Assembly (NCBI GenBank): GCA_963738425.1 | Contig: CAVTWT010000025.1 | Coordinates: forward strand, 62,001 to 126,000 | Origin: CADEEN01 sp963738425 | Lineage (GTDB): Bacteria > Pseudomonadota > Gammaproteobacteria > Burkholderiales > Burkholderiaceae_C | DNA: 64,000 nucleotides | Direction: 5' to 3' | In this document: positions 24,931 to 33,701 of the stretch, one piece after another | Position numbering within the stretch: the first letter of the stretch is position 1 | Layout: each line of letters starts with the position of its first letter | Position numbers and translations under genes: made by a program | The notes under the pieces: model-generated | Databases searched by the model: none | What the model saw: the letters and a program-made list of their open reading frames with translations, nothing else | What the model was told of the DNA's origin: nothing

Positions 24931-25549
24931 CCAGATTCACGACTTGCGCGCCTGGGGGAATGTCGGCGGCATCGTGCGTCACCAGCACCACCGGCACGCG
25001 CCGCTCGCGCAGCGTCGTGAACGTGAACTCGCGCATCTGCGCGCGCAGTGCTGCGTCGAGTTTGGAGAAGGGCTCGTCGAGCAGCAGCGCGCGCGGCTGC
25101 GCCAGCAGCCCGCGCAGCAGCGAGACGCGCGAGCGCTGGCCACCGGACAAGCTGGACGGCAAGCGGTTCCCGAAGCCTTCGAGCCCGGCCTCGGCCAGCG
25201 CCGCATCGGCTTTGACGACGCGTTGGGCCCGATCACCTGCCGGCAGCGCGAACAACAGGTTGTCGCGCACGCTCATGTGCGGGAACAGCAGATCGTCCTG
25301 AAACAGCAGGCCGATGCGGCGCTGCTGGATCGGCAGGGCGGCGAGGCTCGTGCCGTCCAGGCGCAACTCACCGCTGGCTTCGAAGGGCGCGTCGAGCGTG
25401 CCGGCAATCCAGGCCAGCAGGCTCGACTTGCCCGAGCCGCTGGCGCCCATCACCGCCAGCACGTCGCCGGGGGCGACGCGTGCGCTCAAACCGCGCAGCA
25501 GCGTGCGCCCGGCCACACTGATCGTGACCTTGTGCAGTTCAAGCGCCAT
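24923..25549 (-). CDS. ynjD: ABC transporter ATP-binding protein, YnjD-like
   Basis: 208 residues, intact. Walker A GASGSGKSSLLAW (about 35-47), Q-loop LLFQDDLLFPHMSVRDNL, signature LSGGQRSRVSLLRGLLAQPRALLLDEPFSKLD containing the Walker B, and switch VLVTHDAADIP. ATPase of an importer with the ynjC permease and ynjB binding protein. Start ATG 25549 overlaps the ynjC stop by eleven bases. Substrate unknown; the closest relatives by design are the thiamine and iron(III) importers. Confidence 0.9.
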   Translation of the reverse strand: MALELHKVTISVAGRTLLRGLSARVAPGDVLAVMGASGSGKSSLLAWIAGTLDAPFEASGELRLDGTSLAALPIQQRRIGLLFQDDLLFPHMSVRDNLLFALPAGDRAQRVVKADAALAEAGLEGFGNRLPSSLSGGQRSRVSLLRGLLAQPRALLLDEPFSKLDAALRAQMREFTFTTLRERRVPVVLVTHDAADIPPGAQVVNLDA

Positions 25550-27192
25550 GGATCGCGATTCTGCGGTGCTGTCGGCGGCCAACCGCCGCTGCAAACGCAA
25601 AGCCGATGGCGGGCAACAGCGCCTGCAGCAGCGCAAACGCCGCCGCCGTGTGGCGCTGGCCGCCGGAGGCGAGCGTGACCGCTTCGGTGGTGACGGTGGC
25701 GTGCCGGCCGGCGCCGATGAACTGCGTCGGCAAGTACTGCGCGACGCTGACGGCAAAGCCGACGGCGAGGGCGGCGGCGATCGGTGCGGCCAGCATCGGC
25801 GCCTTCACACGCCACCAGAACGCCGCGCGCGAACGGCCCAGCGCCAGCGCCGTGTGCTCGTAGCGCGCATCGAAGTGGCGCCAGGCCGGCGCCAAGGCGA
25901 CGAACACATAGGGCAGTGCGACGAGGGTGTGCACCCAGGCCAGCCCCGTCACGCTGCCATCGAGCCGCAGCGGCAGCGCCAGGGTGTACAGGCCGACCAT
26001 CAGCAGCAGCGACGGCACGACCAGCGGCGCCAGCACCACCGGCATCGCACGCGGGTCCCACGACGGCGGCGTGCATTCGAACCACAGCAGCACGAGCACG
26101 AGGGCGGCCAGCGTCGCAAAGACACCGAGCCCGGCGGACAGGCCGATCGTGCCCAGGCTCGCGCCCACCTGCTGCCACGCGCCCGCGGTCCACGACTGCG
26201 GCAGCAGCGACGGGAAGGTCCAGACGCCGGTCGCAGACGACAGCGCGAGCAGCAGCGCGACGACGGCGTAGAGCGCGAGCAGCAGCCACCACACGGCGCG
26301 CGCCAGCGCGCTGCCGCTGCGCACGAACTCGGCGCGCTGGCCGCTGGTCGAGCGCGCATCGCCACGCCCGGCGCAGCACCAAGGCCGCGAACGCCAAGGC
26401 CAGCGCGCAGGCCAACAGCAGACCCGCCAGCAGCAGCGCCATCGCCGCGCCTTCGGCGTTGCGCGCCGCGTCGCCGTCCTGCAGCGATTGCCATGCGACC
26501 ACGGCCAGCGTCGGCGGCGAGGCCGGGCCGACGATCAGCGCCAGATCGACCACCGTCAGGCCATACGCCAGCACCGCCAGCAGCGGCCAGGCCAGGCGCG
26601 GCAGCAGCAACGGCCACAGCACGCGCCACCACAACGCGCCATCGTTGTAGCCGAGCGTGCGCCCGCTGGCCAGCCAGCCGCGCAATTGCAGCGCCAGCTC
26701 AGGCCGCGCCAGCAGCGCCACTGCACTCCAGAGCAGGAAGGGCGTTTCCTTGAAGATCAGCACGAGGGTCAGGCCGATGCCGTTGGCGTCGTTGACCGTC
26801 GGCCAGTCGGGCGGCGCCGACCAGCCCAAAGGCAGCGCCAGCAGGCGCGCGATCACGCCGGCCGGCATGACGAGCAGCGCCAGGCCGATCGCGAACGCCG
26901 CGTGAGGCACTGCGAGCAGCGGCCCGAGCGTGCGGCCGAGCAGCGTCCAGGCACGGCTGCCGTAGAGATGAGTCACCAGCCACAGCGTCAGTGCGAGCGA
27001 CGCGAGTGTCGACACCAGCGCGGTGCCGATCGACAGCATCGCTGCGCGCGGCACCTGCGAGTCGCTGGCCAACGCCGACCACGCGCCTGCCGACACGCCT
27101 TGCCACACTGCCACCGGCAATGCAACAGCGATCGGCAGGGCAAACAGCAGCAGCGGTGGTGCGAGCCACGCCGCGCGAAGCGCGGCCTTCAT
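25539..27192 (-). CDS. ynjC: ABC transporter permease, YnjC-like, two fused permease domains (frameshifted)
   Basis: About 550 residues after correction; two permease domains in one chain (ThiP/FbpB type). N-terminal half: AALRAAWLAPPLLLFALPIAVALPV and the EAA loop near LASGRTLGYNDGALWWRVLWPLLLPRL. C-terminal half: RAVWWLLLALYAVVALLLAL, YEHTALALGRSRAAFWWRVKAPML (second EAA loop). The frame shifts at about 26358-26364 (+1). It starts two bases after the ynjB stop. Forms the inner-membrane channel of the YnjBCD importer. Confidence 0.87.
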
Positions 27193-27194
27193 GC

Positions 27195-28404
27195 TCAGCC
27201 CTGTCCGTAGCGCTCGCGTCCACTCGCGCTCGATCGGATCGACCCACGAGCCATGCGGCTCGGCGATCGTCGGCGCGCTGGCCTTCAACTGGCCCGGTGC
27301 CGCGCCGCCGGCAAACAGCGCGCGGTCGGACGCCGACAGCCTGGCCACCGCCAGCACCGTCGGGTCGCCCCAATGTTTGATGTCGGCCTTGCGCGCTTGC
27401 GCGGCCGGCGAGAGGAAAAAGTTCGCCGCGACCTGCGCCGCTTCCTTGGCGCGCGCATTGAACGGAATGGCCAGGAAATGCGTGTTGCCGATCGTGCCCT
27501 TGGCATGCTGGTAAGGCGCGACGGTGGCCGGCAATCGCTTGGCCGCGATCTCGTTGGCGACTTCGTTCGGATTGAAGGTCAGCGAGATCGCCAGCTCGCC
27601 ATCGGCCAGCATCTGCCGCATCACCGTGTTGCTGGCCGGGAATTGCTTGCCCTCTTTCCACAGGTGCGGGTGCAGCGCATCGAGCGCCGTCCACAGCGGC
27701 GCAGTGGCGGCGGCGAAGACATCGGCGCTGTAGGGCGCGTAGAACGGTTTGCGGTCGGCCGCCGTTTCGATCAGCACCTGCTTGACGAAGGTCGTGCCGT
27801 GAAACGCCGGTGGCTTCGGGTAGGTGAAACGGCCGGGGGTCTTCTTCGCCCACTCCAGCAACTCGGCGATGCTGGCCGGCGGTTTGGCCACACGCGCGCT
27901 GTCGGCGTAGAAGGTGAGCTGCGCCATGCCCCACGGCGCTTCCATGCCTTCGACCGGTTCCGAAAAATCGATGCGCGTCGTCGGCTTGCCGGCGGTGTCC
28001 ACCGCGGCGTAGCTCGGCAGCTGCTCGCTCCAGGGGCCGAACAGCAGGCCCTCTTTCTTCATCGCCAGAAAGTTCTCGCCGTTGATCCACACCAGATCGA
28101 CCGTGCCGTCGCTGCTGCGGCCGGCGGTCTTCTCTGCGCGCACGCGCTTCACGGCCTCGGCGGTGTCGGTGATCTTGACGTGCTCGAGCTTGACGCTCCA
28201 GCGCTGCGCCAACTCGCCCGCGGCCCATTGCAGGTAGGCGTTGATGCGCTCACTGCCGGCCCAGGCGTTCATGAAAACCGTCTGGCCCTTGGCGGCGGCT
28301 TCGATCTTCGTCCAGGCGTCGGTGGCCGTCTGCGCGCGTGATGTCAGGGCCCAGGGTGCAGCCGCTGCGGCGGTGATGAGCTGACGGCGTTGGATCAATG
28401 GCAT
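27195..28404 (-). CDS. ynjB: ABC transporter substrate-binding protein, YnjB-like (frameshifted near the end)
   Basis: About 402 residues. Signal peptide (RRQLITAAAAAPWALTSRA), then a two-lobed binding protein: VFMNAWAGSERINAYLQWAA, VDLVWINGENFLAMKKEGLLFGPW, PWGMAQLTFYADSARV and GELAISLTFNPNEVANEI. In the current frame it runs into ynjC without a stop. One base fewer at about 27214-27222 gives the ending ERYGQG and a TGA two bases before the ynjC ATG. It begins only 17 bases after the doxX stop with AAGGA before the ATG, so it is in the same transcript as the bufferin genes. Confidence 0.88.
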
Positions 28405-28420
28405 CGGACTTCCTTCTACT

Positions 28421-28894
28421 TCAAGCGGCGCGAGTGTAGGGCGTCACTGCAGACAGTCGCGGCGCGACAAAACGGTCGAGCGACCAGCGGCCCGGGCCCC
28501 ACAGCAGCAGGCCGATCAGCAGGCTGCCCCAGAACACATGCTGCTGCAGGGCGGCCGGTGCAATCTCGGCCAGACTGACCACGGCCACCGCGTTGACGAC
28601 GAACAGGCCCGCCGCCGCAAAGCGGCCGGCCAGGCCGAGCGCGAGCAGCACCGGCAGCACCAGCTCGCCGCTGGTGCCGAGCAGCGCGGCCACGTTGGGC
28701 GACAGCAGCGGCACCTGGTACTCGTCGGCGAACAGCGCCAGCGTGGTCTCCCAGTCGCGCAGCTTGGTCAGGCCGGACGCGAAGAAGACCTGGGCGATGT
28801 ACAGGCGCGCCGCGAGTTGTGCCAGCGGCTGCGCTTGTTCGAGCGCGGCGATGGTCTGTCGGGCGGTTTGCAGTGCGGCGGCGATGAGGTTCAT
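28421..28894 (-). CDS. bufD: DoxX-family membrane protein of the bufferin operon
   Basis: 157 residues, four membrane helices. The DoxX pattern is clear: LARLYIAQVFFASGLTKLRDW, LGTSGELVLPVLLALGLAGRFAAAGLFVVNAVAVV and HVFWGSLLIGLLLWGPGRWSLDRF. DoxX proteins regularly close operons that begin with a DUF2282/bufferin precursor, an MNIO enzyme and a DUF2063 partner. Its start overlaps bufC by four bases. Likely a quinone- or thiol-linked membrane component; the gene name is by operon position. Confidence 0.88.
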   Translation of the reverse strand: MNLIAAALQTARQTIAALEQAQPLAQLAARLYIAQVFFASGLTKLRDWETTLALFADEYQVPLLSPNVAALLGTSGELVLPVLLALGLAGRFAAAGLFVVNAVAVVSLAEIAPAALQQHVFWGSLLIGLLLWGPGRWSLDRFVAPRLSAVTPYTRAA

Positions 28895-29670
28895 GGTGTC
28901 GAGGGTGTGAGCAGGGCGATCAGCCAGCGCGAGCGCAGCGCGCGTGCCAGCCAGCGGTCAAAAGCAAACTCAGCGCCGGCGGCATCGAGCGCCGCGGCGA
29001 GGGACTGGCCGCGGGTCAAGGCGGCGGTGAATGAGGCGTCGGCGGCGTCGAGGGCTTCGACGTGAATGACAAAGCCGTCGTCGCGCCAGACCAGCGCGGT
29101 TTCTTCGCGTGCGGCTTCGAACGCTGCGCGCACGCTGTCGAGCGGTTCATCGCGATGGTGCGCGTGCCAGACGGTGGCGATGGGCCAGCGGCTGTCGACC
29201 ACGGCGGCGCCGGCGGCGAGTTGCATCCGCAGCAGCGCCGGGTCGGTGGTCGTCAACGCATCGAGCGCCGGTGGCCAGGCGCCCGAGACGTCGGCGGCGC
29301 GAGTGGCCGCATGCACGGCCCAATCGAGCCGCGCGCTGTCGGCCAGGTAGGGCTCGGCGGCGAGCTGATCGCTGGCGGCGATGAAGCCGGGCAGCGCGTC
29401 GCCCCACTCACCGACATCGCCGCGCACGGGTGGATGCTCATGCCAGAAGTGGCGTGCCAGTGCGGCGAAGGACTCGGCGCCGATCAATGCGGCGATGGTG
29501 GGAAAGGCGCTGCCGAGCGCGCGCTCGGCCAGTGCGCCGGCATTGCCGCGGTACGCCGCCACGCCCTGCGCGGCCGATCCGCGCGCCGGTGCACGCACCC
29601 AGCCTTGCAGGGCAGCGTCGTCGCGCCACAGGGCACGCATCAGCATCTGCTGGCGCAGCGCTTCATTCAT
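28891..29670 (-). CDS. bufC: MNIO partner protein (DUF2063, BufC/HvfC-like)
   Basis: 259 residues, soluble. The N-terminus (LRQQMLMRALWRDDA, GVAAYRGNAGALAERALGSAFPTIAALIGAESFAALARHFWHEHPP) is the DUF2063 winged-helix-like domain misleadingly labelled DNA-binding. The C-terminal half (DPALLRMQLAAGAAVVDSRWPIATVWHAH) is the RRE-like region that binds the precursor peptide. It works with BufB to modify cysteines of BufA1. An 85-base gap with a strong hairpin separates it from bufB. Confidence 0.88.
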   Translation of the reverse strand: MNEALRQQMLMRALWRDDAALQGWVRAPARGSAAQGVAAYRGNAGALAERALGSAFPTIAALIGAESFAALARHFWHEHPPVRGDVGEWGDALPGFIAASDQLAAEPYLADSARLDWAVHAATRAADVSGAWPPALDALTTTDPALLRMQLAAGAAVVDSRWPIATVWHAHHRDEPLDSVRAAFEAAREETALVWRDDGFVIHVEALDAADASFTAALTRGQSLAAALDAAGAEFAFDRWLARALRSRWLIALLTPSTP

Positions 29671-29675
29671 GTGAG

Positions 29676-29715
29676 CCCCTCGGCCGACGGGTACGTCGGC
29701 CGATCCCCCGAGGGG
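29676..29715. repeat. nested hairpin between bufB and bufC
   Basis: Outer stem CCCCTCGG/CCGAGGGG and inner stem CGGCCGAC/GTCGGCCG sharing bases, with GGGTAC as the loop. GC-rich, no U tract on the bufC side. It may slow RNA decay or tune the bufB:bufC ratio. Confidence 0.6.
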
Positions 29716-29755
29716 ATGCGGTCCGGCTTGGGAGCGGCCCGGCGCTCGGCCCGCG

Positions 29756-30624
29756 TCATGTCAGCACCGCACGCGCCACACGATCGGCCTCATGCGCTTC
29801 GCCGAGCAGCACCTCGAAGTCAGGCAGCGCGGTGTCCCACTCGATGAGCGTCGGCTTGGCACCGATGCTCTTGATGGTGTGCGCATAGACCTGCCATACC
29901 GGCGCGTGGACTCGGCTGCCGTGGTCGTCGATGACCAGCGTCTCGGTTTCGCAGTAGCCGGCGAGGTGGATCTGGCCCACATGGCGGGCATCGATCGCAT
30001 CGACAAACGCATTCGCCGCAGCCACCGGATCGGCAGCTTTGTCGTTGAGCGCATTGACGACGAGGTTGTTGACGTCGAGCAGCAGCCAGCAGCCGGTGCG
30101 CTGCGCGAGCTGGTTGAAGAACTCGGCCTCGGCCAGCGTGTCGTCGGCCCAGCCGAGATACGCCGACAGGTTCTCGACGCCGATCGGCCGTGCGAGTCTC
30201 TCCTGCACGCGCTGCACGTTGGCGGCCAGCAGGGTCAGGCTTTCCGTGGTGAAGGCGATCGGCAGCAGGTCGCTGGCATGCAGCGCGGTCTGCCCCGAGC
30301 GGAGTGGGGCACGCGCAAAGCAGGCGTGATCGGAGACGCGCACTGGCTCGATGGCCCTGGACCAGCGCCGCGAGCTTGTCGAGATGCCAGTCGATCGAGC
30401 CCGGCGGCCGAGCCGAGCGACAGGCCGACGCCGTGCAGGCTCACGTCGTAGTGCTGGCGCGCCTGTCGCAGCAGCGCCAAAGGCGCGCCGCCGTCGGCAA
30501 AGAAGTTCTCTGAGTGCACCTCGATGAAGGGCAGCGCGGGCTGTCCCTCCAGCAAATTGCGCTCATGTTCGTGGCGCCAGCCAATGCCGGTGATTCTCGA
30601 TTGCGCAGGCATACGCGAAGACAT
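29756..30624 (-). CDS. bufB: MNIO-family (DUF692) multinuclear iron oxidase, BufB-like (two frameshifts)
   Basis: About 288 residues after removing two bases. N-terminus: ITGIGWRHEHERNLLEGQPALPFIEVHSENFFADGG and YDVSLHGVGLSLGSA. C-terminal part: RVSDHACFARAPLRSG, ENLSAYLGW, CWLLLDVNNLVVNALN and HLAGYCETETLVIDDHGSRVH. The His, Glu, Asn and Asp residues in these blocks are the iron ligands of MNIO enzymes such as MbnB. Frames change at about 30389-30398 and 30352-30360, both +1. In this family BufB converts precursor cysteines to thiooxazole-type copper ligands. Identity is certain; the two indels probably reflect sequence error. Confidence 0.88.
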
Positions 30625-30639
30625 GGGACCTATCCAAGC

Positions 30640-30717
30640 AACCGCCGCGGATCTGGCTCTGCCAGGCCACTGGCGGTGCCCCCTTGAGGTGGAGCGGCGA
30701 AGCCGCTCCGGGGGTGG
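30640..30717 (+). repeat. dispersed ~90-bp repeat, copy A (shortened)
   Basis: Reads ACCGCCGCGGATCTGGCTCT, then GCCACTGGCGGTGCCCCCTT, then a hairpin GGAGCGGCGAAGCCGCTCC and GGGGGTGG. Same element as at 40766-40855 and, inverted, at 46188-46281. It lies in the 106-bp gap between bufA1 and bufB. Confidence 0.85.
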
Positions 30718-30722
30718 TCCAT

Positions 30723-31016
30723 TTACTTCTTCATCTTCATCTTGGCTTCGTCGGCGGTCATGCCTTTCATCGTCTTGCAGGTGCCGCTGGCCACGTACTT
30801 CCACTCGCCGGCATCGTTGTCGGCCTTGCTCTGGCCTGCGCACGAGTGCGTGCCGGAGAGGTTGGCGCAGTCGTTCGCGCCGGCCTTGGCGATGCCATAG
30901 CACTTCTCTTTGTCCTTTGGCTTTTCCATGGCGTGCGAGGCAGCGCCGGCGGTGGCGACTAGACCCAGCGCCATCACCGAGGCGAGGGCGGAAGAGACGA
31001 CGAGACGGTGGTTCAT
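30723..31016 (-). CDS. bufA1: bufferin precursor peptide (DUF2282, BufA1-like)
   Basis: 97 residues. Signal peptide (VVSSALASVMALGLVATAGAA) exports the peptide to the periplasm. The core has four cysteines (39, 50, 59, 80) in the DUF2282 pattern EKCYGIAKAGANDC, GTHSCAGQSKADNDAGEWKYVASGTC. In characterised bufferins two of these cysteines are modified by BufB/BufC and the product binds copper, protecting the cell. A Lys/Met-rich tail (ADEAKMKMKK) may add metal ligands. ATG 31016 follows AGGAG. First gene of the run, divergent from an ECF sigma factor that probably controls it. Confidence 0.92.
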   Translation of the reverse strand: MNHRLVVSSALASVMALGLVATAGAASHAMEKPKDKEKCYGIAKAGANDCANLSGTHSCAGQSKADNDAGEWKYVASGTCKTMKGMTADEAKMKMKK

Positions 31017-31130
31017 GGGAAAACTCCTGGAAGGTGAGAGGGTGCGCGGGCTCTGCATGAGCCTGCTGCGAGCAGTGGTCGCTGCCGCAAGGGCTAACTT
31101 ACACTGACCGCAGACTTTGTGTGTTTTCGA

Positions 31131-31698
31131 GTGTCCGAGTTCGCAACCGCCGTTCAAACCCTGCGCCCGCAATTGATGCGCTTTGCGCGGGCCCAGTTGC
31201 GCAACGACGCCTGGGCCGAAGACGCCGTCAGCGAAACCGTGCTGGCCGCGCTGGCCAAACCCCAGGCATTTGCCGGGCAGTCGCAGTTGAAGACCTGGCT
31301 GGTCGGCATCCTCAAGCACAAGCTGATCGACCAGATCCGCCGCCACAGCCGCGAGGTCTCGGCGACGACCGCGGAAGACGGCGAGGACTATGACGCGCTG
31401 CTGTTCAACGACGGCGGCGGCTGGCGCGAAGCGCCGGCCGAATGGGGCGACCCGGAAGCCACGCTGGGCCAGCGCGAGTTCTTCGAGGTGCTCGAGGTCT
31501 GCGTCGAGGAACTGCCCGGTGTGCAGGGCCGCGTCTTCATGATGCGCGAGTGGCTGGAGCTGGACACGGCCGAGATCTGCAAGGAACTGAAGATCACATC
31601 GACCAACGCCTGGGTGCTGCTGCACCGAGCCCGGCTGCGCTTGCAGATGTGCCTGCAAGCAGCGCTGGTTCGGCCAGAAGAGGCCCGTTGCCCCATGA
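31131..31698 (+). CDS. ECF RNA polymerase sigma factor (frameshifted near the end)
   Basis: About 188 residues from GTG 31131. Region 2: LRPQLMRFARAQLRNDAWAEDAVSETVLAALA, LKTWLVGILKHKLIDQIRR. Region 4: LEVCVEELPGVQGRVFMMREWLELDTAEICKELKITSTNAWVLLHRARLRLQMCL. One extra base at about 31654-31662 hides the normal ending QRWFGQKRPVAP, whose TGA overlaps the anti-sigma ATG. Divergent from bufA1, so it likely drives the bufferin operon in response to copper or thiol stress, as known for sigma factors beside DUF2282 operons. GTG 31119 is an alternative start. Confidence 0.85.
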
Positions 31699-31896
31699 AA
31701 TTCCTGCAACGCAACTGCCGCCAGGTCACCGAGCTCGTGCTTGCGGGCGAGGACCGCTCGCTCGGGGTGTTCGAGCGCTGGGCGGTGCGAGCCCACTTGA
31801 AGGTTTGCGGCGGCCTGCCCGCGCTTCTACCGCCAGGTGGCGCTGATGCGCGAGGCACTGCCACGCTGGCGGGCCTATCGCAACGGCGCCGACTGA
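31695..31896 (+). CDS. small zinc-finger anti-sigma factor (frameshifted)
   Basis: About 66 residues. MKFLQRNCRQVTELVLAGEDRSLGVFERWAVRAHLKVCGG in one frame continues as CPRFYRQVALMREALPRWRAYRNGAD in the next. Removing one C at about 31808-31818 restores the zinc anti-sigma signature HLKVCGGCPRF (H-x3-C-x2-C). No transmembrane segment, so a cytosolic sensor. Coupled to the sigma gene by an ATGA overlap; its end overlaps the convergent DUF302 gene by 22 bases. Confidence 0.75.
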
Positions 31897-32357
31897 TCGC
31901 TACTTGGCGGCGCGTCGGCCAGACCCGACAGCGCCTTGCGCAGGTTTTCCACCACCGGGCAGCTTGCCGCGCCGTGGCGTTGCGCGAGCCACGCGGGGTC
32001 GTTGTAGCCCAGCCAGGACTGGCCCTGCGCGTCTTCCCACACCAGTGCCTTCAGCGGCAAGTCGATGCCAGCCGACTGCGCGCACTCCATCAGTGGCGTG
32101 CCGCCTTGCGGGTTGCCGAAGATCAGCAACTCGGTCGGCCGCAGCGTCTTGCCGACTTTCTGCGCACCGGCGGCATGGTCGATGCGCGCGAACACCATCA
32201 GGCCGCGCTCCTTGGCCGCGGCCTCGAAGCGGTCGAGTGTGACCTTCGGTGCGTGCGCGCTCTTGACCGCGACCAGGCCGTCGGCGGCCAGCGCGGCGGC
32301 CGAGGCGGCGAGCCACAGCACGACCGCAATGGTGAAACGAAACGACAGGCGCAGCAT
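31875..32357 (-). CDS. DUF302 exported protein
   Basis: 160 residues with a signal peptide (FTIAVVLWLAASAAALA). The DUF302 fold is recognisable in DGLVAVKSAHAPKVTLDRFEAAAKERGLMVFARIDHAAGAQKVGKTLRPTELLIFGNPQGGTPLMECAQSAGIDLPLKALVWEDAQGQSWLGYNDP. Periplasmic DUF302 proteins are often encoded with copper or stress genes; no activity is known. It is convergent to the sigma/anti-sigma pair and overlaps its end. Confidence 0.85.
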   Translation of the reverse strand: MLRLSFRFTIAVVLWLAASAAALAADGLVAVKSAHAPKVTLDRFEAAAKERGLMVFARIDHAAGAQKVGKTLRPTELLIFGNPQGGTPLMECAQSAGIDLPLKALVWEDAQGQSWLGYNDPAWLAQRHGAASCPVVENLRKALSGLADAPPSSDQSAPLR

Positions 32358-32424
32358 GGGCGGTCTCCAAGGGTGGGTATGGGGCGGGCGAGCTTACGCG
32401 CGCCCGCCGCGGCGAGTGCAACGT

Positions 32425-33555
32425 TCAGTTCGCGGCCAATCCGTTGGCGCCGGCGGGCAGGCCATCGATGCGGCCTTGCCCCTGCAACTGGCCGTCGCGG
32501 CCGATGGCGAACGACTGGATGCTGCGGCCGCCGCCGTTGAGCACGAACAGCGAGCGACCGCGCGGCGCGATCGCGGCATCGATCGGCCCGGCGTCGGTGG
32601 TGGCCGCCACCGCTTGCGCGAGCGCCGCCTTGCCGTTGCGCTCGACCGCGTAGGCGCTGATGTTGCCGCTGGCGGTGTTGGTGGTGTAGGCGTAGCGGCC
32701 GTTGGGCGTGACGACGACCCAGCACGCGGCCGACTGCCCCGAGCCGACCGACGCGCTGACGAGTTGCGGCTGCACGCCGTAGTTGCCGAAGGTGTACGAC
32801 GACAACGCGCTCGCGCCGGCGGCGCCGCCGAAAGCTTCGGACACCAGCACGGTGCCGCGGCGATCGACGGCAAAGCCGAACGGCGTCATGCCTGATGACG
32901 CGGTGACCTGCGGCGCGCCGATCGCGCCGTCGCGGTGGACGCGGTAGGTGGTGAGCTTGTTGGTCGCCTTCTCGGTGACGATCAGCACACCGCCGTCTTC
33001 GCCGAAGGCGACCTGTGCCGGTGCCGTGCCGCCAGCGGCCGACAGCGGCTGCGTGGCGCCAGCGATCGGCTCGAGCACGCCATGGTGGTTGCGAAAGCCG
33101 GCGATGTTGCCAGCGCCGTTGGCGTTGAGCACGACCACCAGGCCGCCGTGCTCGGCCAGGCTCACCGGGCGCAGGCCGCCGGCATCGACGACCGAAGTCA
33201 GCTGCAGGCCGCCGCGGCGAACGCGGAAAGTGCTCACGCTGTTGCTGCCGGCATTGACGACGAACAGGTGACGGCCGTCCTGGCTCAACGTCACCGCACC
33301 TTGGTTGCCGAGTCCACCGCCGCTGCCGATGCCCTGCGTGGCGATGCGCGTGGCCAGCCGCAACGCACCGCCTTGATCGGTGTCATAGACCAGCAGTTCA
33401 TTGCCGGCTGTGCCGTTGGTGCTGGTGAAGACCTTGCCGGCGCGAAAGCCGGCGTCGTCGTCATCGTCGTGGTAAGCCTGGATCGCGGGTGAGACGCTGC
33501 CCAGCGCGAGGGCCAGGCCCACGGCCTGCAGGGTGAAGCGGCGGCGGAAGTTCAT
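32425..33555 (-). CDS. exported beta-propeller (lactonase-like) protein
   Basis: 376 residues. Signal peptide (RRRFTLQAVGLALALGSVSPAIQA), an Asp-rich stretch YHDDDDDAGF, then seven similar blade repeats (for example GAVTLSQDGRHLFVVNAGSNSVSTFRVRRGGLQLTSVVDAGG, GRSLFVLNGGGRSIQSFAIGRDG). Resembles 6-phosphogluconolactonase/YVTN propellers but lacks clear catalytic residues, so a binding role in the periplasm is as likely. Divergent from the second ECF sigma factor, which may control it. Confidence 0.82.
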   Translation of the reverse strand: MNFRRRFTLQAVGLALALGSVSPAIQAYHDDDDDAGFRAGKVFTSTNGTAGNELLVYDTDQGGALRLATRIATQGIGSGGGLGNQGAVTLSQDGRHLFVVNAGSNSVSTFRVRRGGLQLTSVVDAGGLRPVSLAEHGGLVVVLNANGAGNIAGFRNHHGVLEPIAGATQPLSAAGGTAPAQVAFGEDGGVLIVTEKATNKLTTYRVHRDGAIGAPQVTASSGMTPFGFAVDRRGTVLVSEAFGGAAGASALSSYTFGNYGVQPQLVSASVGSGQSAACWVVVTPNGRYAYTTNTASGNISAYAVERNGKAALAQAVAATTDAGPIDAAIAPRGRSLFVLNGGGRSIQSFAIGRDGQLQGQGRIDGLPAGANGLAAN

Positions 33556-33701
33556 CGAATGTCTCCTGGGGGTGATGGGGTGCAGGCAGTGTCGAGCGCG
33601 GCTTCGGCGCGAGTCATCACGCCGAGGTCAACGATTCATCTCGGCGTGCGCCGTGAGAATTGCGTGAGGACTGCGGCGCGTGCACATGCCAACCTTCGGG
33701 C

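Noticed and set aside
27192..28404. A genuine YnjB-YnjC fusion protein
   Set aside because: The frame is open across both, but a one-base change restores ERYGQG and a stop two bases before the ynjC ATG, as in separate genes.
29676..29715. Rho-independent terminator between bufB and bufC
   Set aside because: Strong stems but no U tract in the direction of transcription.
31131..31896. A sigma-anti-sigma fusion protein
   Set aside because: The apparent continuity comes from one extra base near 31658; the normal sigma end overlaps the anti-sigma ATG in the next frame.
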